From positions 78,970,124-79,034,123 of the forward strand of contig CM049308.1 of NCBI GenBank assembly GCA_026874595.1: DNA of 64,000 nt, read 5' to 3'. The position numbers were made by a program, and so were the translations under genes. The notes below the pieces were generated by a model. It was not told the DNA's origin. It saw only the letters and a list, made by a program, of their open reading frames with translations, and ran no database searches. Below, one piece after another: positions 36,601 to 45,200 of the stretch (the first letter of the stretch is position 1; each line of letters starts with the position of its first letter). This DNA comes from Sipunculus nudus. Taxonomy: Eukaryota; Annelida; Sipuncula; Golfingiida; Sipunculidae.

Positions 36601-37976
36601 ATTCAATTAGAGCTTTCACTTCTGGTACCTCAATCTCAGCACCTAGCAATCTATGCTCAATAATCCATTTACTTATTATGTCTTTGCAGTTCTCATTTTG
36701 ATTTTCGGGTATTCCGATTAATCTAAGATTGAATTCCCTTGTGTGTCTCTCCAGATTCAATATTTTTTCTTTCAGGCTTGTTTCCATGTGTTCAATTTTG
36801 TCCATCAGTGTTCTTTCACTATTTTTCAAGTTCTCGTTCTCCTTCTGCAGCTGTTTGTTCTCTTTTTCTAGTTGTTCTAATTTTTTGTTATTGGTGTCAT
36901 ATTGCCTTTCAATAAAATCAACACTGTCACGTAGTTCTGTTATCTGCTCACCTTGTTCACGTGTTGTAGTTGTAACAGTCTCTATTTTAACTTTTAATCC
37001 TGTCATCTCTTTGTTCAGTGATTCTCTGCATTCTTCAATGAGCTTGCACATTTTTTCTTCAAGTCCTTTAAAATGAATGTCCAAAGACGACCGTCTCGTC
37101 TCGTCTTGTGTATGGGTATCCATGTGCTCTGTACCGCTGGCCGCCATGTCTGTTATACTTGTTGACCGTGTGTCTGCTAGTTCTGTCTGTGTTTGAGTTT
37201 CTTTGTTTTTCCCCGGCAGGAACTCTTCCAAACCTTTTTGGCTTGTCGTATTTTTCCTTGTTTTACCCATTTTTGTGTACCTCTAAAGGATATAAGAGGC
37301 GGCACTTGCTTTTTTTTTCTCTAATGAAGCAGGAGCTCGTGAAGACGTGTCCTAGAAGTCGCGCATGCGCAGTCCGACCTATTTTCTTACTTTATATATG
37401 TCATATTATATTATATTATATTAGGTTATGTTATTTTATATTTTATTATATTACATAACAGAATGTCTCTCCAGTTGCCTCAGTGCTAAGCGAATACGGT
37501 AAAAAAAATAACTTGCTCAGCACAACGTAATTCCTTTGGTACAGGCACTATAATGAATATAGCTTATATAATCTATAGATTCACATGGCATTTAACCATG
37601 GGAAATCCGGAAACTGCTGCAAAAATCCGTTTAAGGTACCACAGTATTAACAACTTTTGAAAGCAGTTAAGTATTCCGAATTCTTATTCTATGATAAAAA
37701 AATCTCTATAATGCGTCATACACAGTTTCATGTGACCATATAAATAACAGGGAACATTTTTAAGTATAGTAAACACTGATTAAAACAAGTATAATAACAC
37801 TTATGTAAGATATTCATCTCACCTTGACCAAATGATAAAAGCAGTGAACTGATTTTACTAATGAGAAGGTCCACCCGATCCTGCTTGGCCTTGACCTTGT
37901 TAAGTTCTACTTGAACTTCCGGGTCAATGGCTGACTCTGCCAGTCCCAGCACGAAAACCAAAACCAAAAGTCGCAT
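26563..37976 (-). CDS. Secreted glycine-rich protein with N-terminal helix, gene 1 (3 exons, LINE in intron 1)
   Basis: Exons: 37976-37823 (154 nt), 27863-27618 (246 nt), 27035-26563 (473 nt); both introns phase 1; 290 residues in total. The start MRLLVLVFVLGLAESA is a signal peptide. Residues about 17-51 form a charged amphipathic helix (ELNKVKAKQDRVDLLISKIS), possibly an oligomerisation coil. Exon 2 contains GTFIVPEGVTELEVITIGGG, a beta strand leading into poly-Gly. Exon 3 is Gly-rich with five or six spaced Cys, then GYCRVTLQVKPGEKFTVTVG and an aromatic end GDGLVVVAWAGK. This order matches the glycine-rich domain of phage tail adhesins and bacterial surface proteins as I know it; in a metazoan the role is unknown. 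The 9.96-kb first intron contains a LINE; the paralog's equivalent intron is 1.3 kb. Exon 1 and exon 2 are joined by matching phase and paralog structure. Confidence 0.8.
28020..28165. repeat. SINE-like fragment in intron 1 of glycine-rich gene 1
   Basis: It contains AAACCGGAGAACCCGGAGAA and GCAATCGAACCCGGATCGCC, the latter a reverse B-box-like motif. This resembles a dispersed short repeat I associate with molluscan genomes. The borders are approximate. Confidence 0.35.
29074..32842 (-). pseudogene. LINE ORF2: apurinic-type endonuclease and reverse transcriptase (one early frame break)
   Basis: Translation from the ATG at 32842 gives MAEIVSLNVRGLGD, the start of an endonuclease domain. A run of ten A (32755-32764) shifts the frame and stops it after about 30 codons. 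From there the frame of the rest is open for about 1,220 codons. Endonuclease motifs: LQETH, NIYGPN, GGDFN, RLDFFLIS and DHSSIGIRL. Reverse transcriptase motifs: DFEKAFD, GVRQGCPLSPYLF and QYADDTSLF (YADD catalytic pair near 30740). A C-terminal CTFCNS-x(n)-THIFYEC motif is the Cys/His element usual in L1-type ORF2. The slip is in a homopolymer, so it could be a sequencing error; otherwise this copy is dead. Confidence 0.9.
32843..36328. other. Spacer between LINE ORF1 and ORF2
   Basis: It is AT-rich and largely without long frames. It contains a (TA)/(CA) microsatellite (33614-33685), two plus-strand A runs (about 35369-35391 and 35904-35923) and an AAT repeat (36008-36026). A 99-codon minus-strand frame (36332-36033) opens across the ORF1 stop. 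Its peptide is Cys-rich at the start and unrecognised. The spacer may contain nested insertions. Confidence 0.5.
36329..37270 (-). CDS. LINE ORF1: coiled-coil, RRM-like RNA-binding protein
   Basis: 313 residues, ATG at 37270. Residues about 70-185 are strongly heptad-like (for example LEQLEKENKQLQKENENLK), a coiled coil for trimerisation. Then FNLRLIGIPE opens an RRM-like domain, with GRHIIFRCHSRQTRN further on. The C-terminal part TEDLTREDYLLKRKAKGQIQ is typical of L1-type ORF1 proteins, which bind the element's own RNA. The frame is intact. Confidence 0.88.
   Translation of the reverse strand: MGKTRKNTTSQKGLEEFLPGKNKETQTQTELADTRSTSITDMAASGTEHMDTHTQDETRRSSLDIHFKGLEEKMCKLIEECRESLNKEMTGLKVKIETVTTTTREQGEQITELRDSVDFIERQYDTNNKKLEQLEKENKQLQKENENLKNSERTLMDKIEHMETSLKEKILNLERHTREFNLRLIGIPENQNENCKDIISKWIIEHRLLGAEIEVPEVKALIELAHRTGRKQDKGRHIIFRCHSRQTRNTILKTARANRSANNTPFITEDLTREDYLLKRKAKGQIQQAYKDNLKARYWRGALIIDGRRVEIQ
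37361..37371. promoter_or_regulatory. NRF1-like palindrome in the LINE leader
   Basis: CGCGCATGCGC lies about 95 nt upstream of the LINE ORF1 start. It matches the palindromic NRF1 consensus, a site type often found in TATA-less promoters. A similar word occurs at about 1536-1547. Confidence 0.35.
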
Positions 37977-37985
37977 CCTTGCTTG

Positions 37986-38026
37986 GACTGAAATAAATAC
38001 ATACATATCAATCATGCTTTTATATA
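37986..38026 (-). promoter_or_regulatory. TATA box and initiator-like site of glycine-rich gene 1
   Basis: TATATAAAAG (38026-38017) lies upstream of TCAGTCC (37991-37985), an initiator-like heptamer. If transcription starts there, the leader is only about 13 nt. Alternatively TTTATTTCAG ending at 37988 is a splice acceptor and a 5' non-coding exon lies further upstream. Confidence 0.5.
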
Positions 38027-38185
38027 CAAACACAAAATTAGTTTAAATATAAATACGTGAAAAGCAATCGGTATTTAAACATATAACAGAACAGTTTTGC
38101 CGAAATACTCAGATGACATGATACTTGAAACTCGTTCCAAACTCTACTCTCACTGAGAGAAGGAGAGTTAAAATTAAATCTACTT

Positions 38186-38234
<49 letters not shown>

Positions 38235-39093
38235 AAAGAGTGAATAAAACCATAAACCTTAAAATCAATAACCTGATAGTTGTTTTACATATTGTATTTT
38301 TGGTCCTTTGGCCGTATATCCAATGGTTTCAATTGTATTATATTACACATTGTATATATTGTATAATATTACACGCAGTGTTAATTGGACTATATCAAAT
38401 TTCTTAAATGTATAGTATATACAATTAGAGAAGATCCAGATTACAAAGGATATACACACTTTAAAATGTATAAAAACATCACTATTATGAAATACCTCTG
38501 AATATGTGACGCCGCCTCACTTCTCTTTGAACGTCTGGCAATACAGCCTAAAGTGTCAGGGGCCTATTCGAGATACAGGATATATAGGGACTCCAGTGAT
38601 ATTTTCGATGAATTCGGTTAACCCACGGTTGGGATTCTACATAAATAAAGTAAGTAAATATTCGTCATACTTTCGTTTATTTGATGTTCCCCGGTGACTG
38701 TATCATCTGTTTGCTCAAACCTTTGGTGGCAGCTAGTGGATTTGTACGCATGGCTATTGGATTTGTACGCATGGAAGCTTTTGCAAGGGTACATCGGGAC
38801 AAAGTATACAGTGATCATTGGTACACTGAAAAGGACTATGAAATCCCCTACAAACAACATCGTCTGAAGATCGTCGTGGATTTGTTGCCAAGGACGGCCT
38901 ATAGGCGGCACCTTTCGACCTTTAGCCCAATGTTATTATCAGCAAATCAATATTTGGAAGACGTTGAGATTTAAGATTAAGTTATAGTCTTCAAAATATT
39001 TTTATATAGAATAACAATCAATTGAAATTTCTTGTCATGCACACTCATTTACATCCACCCACCCACAACCACCCATACAAACACACACACACA

Positions 39094-39134
<41 letters not shown>

Positions 39135-40196
39135 GTTTGTGTAACCTTCCCAATGTACACGCTCTCTCCTGTAAGTAAAACTCAATGAAAAGTAACTTCC
39201 GCAGATGGAAGACTTCACTGTATATAAACATTCTATAATTTCTAAACGTGAAACGCATGTAGAGATCATGATGATGTCTGGTGCAGATTGTGTGTATTTG
39301 TAACATAATGCAGGATACAATTACAATAATTACTATTTTTGAATCAAATATAGAAGCAAGCACGTCTTACATGCAGAATAAAGTTAGCCCAAATCATTAC
39401 TCCACAGTCACACTCTTAGTTTTAACCCTAAAACTTCCCTGTGTTCACGGTACTAAGTGACCCGTACAAACAACCTTGACCTCAAAGGCCAATGGGATAC
39501 CTGAAAAACACGCCCATGTATCAATACACATGATTATTATCCTATCTAGACTACAGGTTAGTTTTTGACAAAATGTGGTGCGCTTCACAAATTCTGACGT
39601 CCGCATATTATTATAGTTCAGGAATCAAAGCCACCTATACATAAATTTCTTTATCAAGAGGTCCGTAATTTTGGACCCGTGTGATCAAATCATCTTGCAG
39701 GTTGACGTCCGAATGATTGTCAAACAGCTTGAAGAACTTCCATTGTCACTGACACGTTTTGTTTCTTCTTATTTTATTTGCTTGAAATCCATCCAGGGTT
39801 TATTTCTACCATTTTTCTCACACATAACCCAATAAGTCTTACTGATCTGTTTCGATTGATGAAGATCACGTGACCGACTGGTTGATCAAATTAATATATA
39901 TCAAACATTAAGCGAAGGCACTTAATGAAAATTAGAATTATTATACCATCATACCCCTATACAAGGTAGTTGTAGTCTTAACCCAAATTATGAAATAATG
40001 TAAGGTGTTGTTGTGACCTTTTTCTCTGTATGCCGACAAGTTATGTTTAATCAAGTAAGAAAAATGCACTTTAAAGAACGCAACAAAGCCGAATGATTCT
40101 GCCAGCTTCTACTCAAAACGAACCTATTCCAGTTAGGCACTTCTTGTCTCAAATGTGATACTTTAAAATCAAAGTCTGTTACATTTCAAGGTAACA
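38027..40196. other. Intergenic stretch upstream of glycine-rich gene 1
   Basis: No gene seen. It contains an AG run (38189-38231), a CA/TA microsatellite (39079-39132) and AT-rich sequence. The region 38500-38975 has open frames on both strands, but none has a recognisable protein. Confidence 0.6.
38189..38231. repeat. (AG)n microsatellite
   Basis: AG run of about 43 bp, some 160 bp upstream of the TATA box of glycine-rich gene 1. Confidence 0.9.
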
Positions 40197-40201
40197 CATA
40201 C
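40197..40201. repeat. Target-site duplication, left (CATAC)
   Basis: CATAC abuts the left LTR and is repeated right after the other LTR at 51319-51323. Five base pairs is the usual target duplication length for BEL/Pao elements. Confidence 0.85.
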
Positions 40202-41364
40202 TGTGCCTGCACTGCATGCGTAGAGAATCAAGGAAGGCTTGGTGTTGTAAACACTGATTTATTGATTGACTATAAAGGCCAACCTCAAAAACCGTCAACT
40301 GAAATGACACAAATAAGGACTTACAGTCTCAAGTCACATGATACATATACATACATTTGGTTCTTCATCTATTAATAACAGTCTCAAGTTACATGGCGAA
40401 TATACATAGACTGTACCTTTTATCATCTATTATAACATCATAAATCATACAGGACGCAGCAAGTTACACTAGACAGCATGACATTAAACGTACAGACTGT
40501 TGATCTTGCTGAAACATTTCTGGTATATTACTGATCTATTAATTGTTTGTAACATGGCTCAAATATATATCTGTTCACTTGTTTCGAATGTCATTCAGTA
40601 TTACTGAATAAAATATGGACTTCTGACGTACTGCTGGACCAAAACACATTTCTGCTTAACTCACGGGCTGGGCGATCATATAATAAAACAGGAATATGGT
40701 TCTCATTTACTTCGTTACCCTCGGTTTTCATACGTAAACATGCATAAACACAGAATAATATAATACTGACCGACTCTGGCCATCTCTCTACAGCACTACA
40801 AGCAACTTCTGGACTATCATCTGTTCATTAATTCTTCATATTTTTCTCATTTTGCTCATTTTATCAGAAAACACATGGCTTCTTCGCGCTCTTTACGTCA
40901 ACGTCACAAAAATAGTCCCTTTCATAGATATATTCATACACATATGCCGTAATTGAACAAATATTTGCATAAAAATTCCTCCTGGGGTTCTCATAAGTTT
41001 ATACCGACCGTAACAGACAAATTATATGTTGTGACAAACATTAGTATCCCTATTATATCGTGTATATACGATCTACTTGCGACGGCGGAACTACCTTCCC
41101 TACCAATACATGGGTGCTCTTCGGTCACATGGATACACAACACTGTGACAACGCCTACTTAACTATGTTGTCTTCTTATTTCACGTAAAGGAACACTTAC
41201 GAAGTAAATATCAGAGGTAAATCAAACAAATATCCCATGTTATCACATGATCGTATTTAAGAATGCTACGATTGCTCTGAGAGCCGCTAGAAAACAATTT
41301 CTGGGATTATCGCCCATGTAAACAAACGGTGTTCAGAGTTAAATGCGATACGCGGGCAGTTACA
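40202..41364 (-). repeat. 3' LTR of the BEL/Pao element
   Basis: 1163 bp, bounded by TGTGCCTGC and GCGGGCAGTTACA on the plus strand. It is nearly identical to 50155-51318, and both are in the same orientation. Confidence 0.93.
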
Positions 41365-41374
41365 CTCCCCCTTC
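41365..41374 (-). promoter_or_regulatory. Polypurine tract of the BEL/Pao element
   Basis: On the minus strand GAAGGGGGAG sits directly before the 3' LTR, the expected place for priming plus-strand DNA synthesis. Confidence 0.75.
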
Positions 41375-41596
41375 AAAATCAATTTTGAATTTCCCTCATC
41401 AAGGCAAAATGCATTGAGTACAAGAATATCTAAGAGTATACCAGAAAAAACTAAGAAATATACATCATACTAAGCAGTACAAAGTGTAATCATAAACGAT
41501 GATATATACTCCAATTGGAATCAAGACTTACTCTTCACTTTCGAGCAGCAATCTTAACATGTGAACTGGTCGTTCTAAAATAGCTGGTTCTGAGAT

Positions 41597-42292
41597 TCAT
41601 TTGCCAGAGTTCGTAAGGTTACGATCTGCTCTCACTAACTTCACCTTGCGAACTAAGTTATCCTTATCTCGAATGGCTTCGTGTACTCGTGCTAATTGCC
41701 ATTCTCCACGAGTGAACTCTTCATCAGTAAGAAGAACTATGTCGCCTTCTTTCAGGTTTCTAGTGACCTTATGCCATTTCTGTCTTGTTTGCAGTGTTGA
41801 TATATAATCCCTTTTCCACCGGCTCCAGAACTCATTAGCCAGATGCTGGACCTTTCTCCATCTTTTCCTGGCATACACGTCCTCTCGTGTAAATTCACCT
41901 GGTGGAGTTAGCACAATCTTTGTTTTGAGAGGCATAAGCAAATGGTTGGGCGTAAGGGGCTCTATGTGGGGATCATTCAAGTCTTGAGCAGTCAAAGGTC
42001 TACTGTTCACAATAGCCATGACTTCATAAAGAAATGTTCTAAGTGTGGACGTATCCAATCTGCCTTTGTGTTGGTGCAACATTGTCGCGAGAATACTCCG
42101 AATTGTTCTGATATGTCGCTCCCAACAACCACCCATGTGGCTAGAGTGGGGTGAATTCATCATGAACTGGCAGCTTTGTTTCTCCAGGTAATCTCTAATC
42201 TGGTCATTCTTCATCTCTTTACAGGCCCTTTTCAGTTCCTTGTCAGCACCAACAAAGTTTGATCCTTGGTCGCATCTTAGGTTTGAACTGGT
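41597..42292 (-). pseudogene. BEL/Pao integrase, second half of core and C-terminal part
   Basis: It continues the pol polyprotein in another frame. The peptide LRCDQGSNFVGA holds the second catalytic Asp, and SSHMGGCWERHIRTIR the catalytic Glu of the DDE integrase core. A basic region follows, then KVTRNLKEGDIVLLTDEE, the SH3-like C-terminal fold typical of BEL integrases. It lacks its own start and depends on the upstream frame, from which it is separated by a frame break near 42290. Confidence 0.85.
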
Positions 42293-45200
42293 CCTCTGAT
42301 CGCAATAAAACAGCGTAGCCCATTTATAAAGGCATCAGTGGTCATATCATCTAATAGCTCAACATGAATTGCTCTTGATGCCATACATGTGATCAGCAGT
42401 CCATATCTCTTTAGTTCTCTCCGTCCTTCCCGGACAAAAAAGGGTCCAAAACAGTCAAGGCCACAATGTGAAAAGGGTGCAGCTTCTTCTACCCTATCAA
42501 CTGGGAGGTCTGCCATCTTCTGCCCAAAGTTCTTTCCTCTCAACCGCCTGCAGATAACACATTTGAATATCACTGATGAGACGGCTCTGCTTCCTCTGAT
42601 GATCCAGTATCCCCTGGATCTTAACTCATTCAATGTGAAGCCTCTTCCCTGATGAGCGACACCTTGATGGCACAACTTGATAAGCAGTTCTGATATGTGA
42701 CCACTATGAGGCAGAATCACTGGATGTTTAATCTGGAACGAGAATTTGGACCTTTTTATACGTCCACCAACTCGCAGAAGATCATCCTCATCAATGAAAG
42801 GATCTAAATTGCTCAAGCGGTTTCCTTTAGGTAGAACTCCCTTCGCCTTAAGGATTGATATCTCTTCTTCAAACTCGACGGCTTGAGCTGCTCTTAAGAT
42901 CCTTTTCTTGGCTTCCTCCTTGACACTCTGGCAAGGGACTGCCCTCTTCAAGCAAATGGTTTTCAAGATTGCACTCACTGCTATCACTAGTCGTTTCCAG
43001 TCAGAGAACTTCTGGAACCTTTCTAGAACCGTCTTTGATTCCCTTGTACTAGCAACATTCACTACAGCCTTAACCTCTGGATCATGGCTGGACAGTTGAG
43101 TACTAAACTGCTCCTCGTCGGGTAATTCAGAATTCCACAAGAATCTTGGTCCAGTTAACCAACGTGAATTCATAAGCTCTTCCGCAGATAGTCCTCTTGA
43201 GGCACAATCAGCAGGGTTTTCCTTGCTGGTTACATACTTCCACTGCTGTGAGTTAGAAGAATCTCTGATTATCTGGACTCGGTTAGCGACATAAACATGG
43301 AAACGTCTGGCATCATTCTGGATATAACCAATGACTATCTTAGAGTCCGTCCAGAAGAACTCTTGAATATTCTCAAAGGTTATTTCAGTTCTCAAGAAAC
43401 TGCTTATCCTTACAGAGGTTACAGCAGCTGTCAACTCCAGTCGTGGCAGAGTGACTACCTTCAGTGGCGCAACTCTTGACTTACCCATAACAAGGGAGCA
43501 GAACACCTGATCATTCTCGTTCTTTGCACGTAGGTAAGTGCACTGTCCATATCCAGAATAACTTGCATCCGAGAAATGATGAAGTTCAACTTTCTTGGGT
43601 TTCCCAAAGGTGTCTGGCAGAAAACATCTCTGTATTGTAAAGTCTGATAGTTTTCCGAGATCTACTAGCCATCGTTCCCACTTAGGTTTGAGTTCGTCTG
43701 ATAGCTCTTCATCCCATCCACAACGGTCTGCACACATCTGTTGCAGTATCTGCTTTCCCAGTAATATGAAGGGGGCCAAAAATCCAAGCGGGTCATACAC
43801 AGATGCGACTGTGGCGAGAATTCCCCTTCTAGTTACTGGTTTCTGAGAAATAGTCAACTTGAACTGAAAAACATCAGCATTGACTTGCCACTCTACACCT
43901 AGAACTCGTCCAATCTGTGACTCTTGTGGCAATTCGACCATCATCTCGGGTGCATATTCCGACTCAGGAATAGATTTCATCACCATGGCACTGTTGGAGA
44001 TAAACTTGTGCAGTCTCAGATTACCCTTGGAACATAAATTCCTCAAGTCACGAACAACACTGATCGCTTCTTCTTCATTGTTGAAACTACCTAGGCCATC
44101 ATCAACATATACATTTCTCATCAAGAAATCACTGACGACTTCATCATAGTCGTTTCTATACTCTGTAGCCAGCTGTTTCAGTCCGAAATTTGCACAGCCA
44201 GGGGAGCTAGTTGCCCCAAACAAATGTACCTTCATTCGATAAACAGTTGGTTCCGAATCAATATCTCCACCTTCCCACCAGAGAAAACGTAGGTAGTTCC
44301 GATCCTTTGGTTCCACTCGAAATTGATGAAACATCTTTTCCACATCACCCATCACTGCTATCGGTTTCACTCTGAATCTACACAGTACACCCACTAGATT
44401 GTTCATTAGCTCTGGTCCCTGCAGCAGATGATCATTTAGAGAAGTACCGCAGCTCTGAGCACTACAGTCAAAAAATACTCTTATTTTCCCTGGTTTTTTG
44501 GGGTGATACACCCCGTGATGAGGAATGTACCAACGTTTTGTCTCTTTCAATTCATCCAAAGGTACTGGCTCAGCATCCCCACGTCTCAGTATCTCACTCA
44601 TGAACTTCTTGTAATCTTCTGCATACTGAGCATTTGATTTGAATCTTTTCTTCAAGAGATCTAACCGTTTTTTCGCTATGTGCTCACTGTCCGGTAGGAG
44701 TGGTCTGTCACCTCGAAAGGGTAATGGCATTTCATAATAGCCATCTGAGTCTTGGTGGATATTCTGTTGTAGATTCTCTATAAATCTTATATCCTCCTGT
44801 GACATTGATGCATCACAGTGTTGTTCCTTGAAGTCTGATTCGAGGATTCTTATGATCTCTGTTGTTGGGAATTCCTCCCTAACTTTAGTGCGGTGCACAA
44901 GACAAACTTCATTTCTTATTGACCCTTCTTGGTGGGTAATTACATCATCTGGGACCATCTTGGTGATCACTGTATGGCTTAAGCTCTCTGGCGTGGCCAT
45001 CGTTTTTCCCACAACACTCCAGCCAAGCTCAGTTTTAACTCCAAATGGTTGATTTCCCTGTCCCCGAATTACATCAACTGGCGCCAGGGCCTGCGGACAG
45101 TCATATCCAATCAAAATACCTACTTCACAATCTTGCTTGTCTGGTATAGAATGTGTCAGAGAGTTCAAATGTGGCCATTGTCTAGTAACTGCCTTTGTAG

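Larger units (their letters stand above)
28681..37375 (-). mobile_element. L1/Tx1-like LINE retrotransposon inserted in intron 1 of glycine-rich gene 1
   Basis: On the minus strand: 5' leader, ORF1 (37270-36329), a long spacer, ORF2 (32842-29074), AATAAAG, and a terminal A tract (31 T on the plus strand, 28681-28711). The tail and signal define the 3' end. The 5' end is placed near 37375 by the GC-rich leader with GCGCATGCGC and is uncertain. I could not find a convincing target-site duplication. Both frames are long, so the insertion is not ancient, but ORF2 carries a frame break near its start. The spacing between ORF1 and ORF2 (about 3.5 kb) is far longer than usual. Confidence 0.85.
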
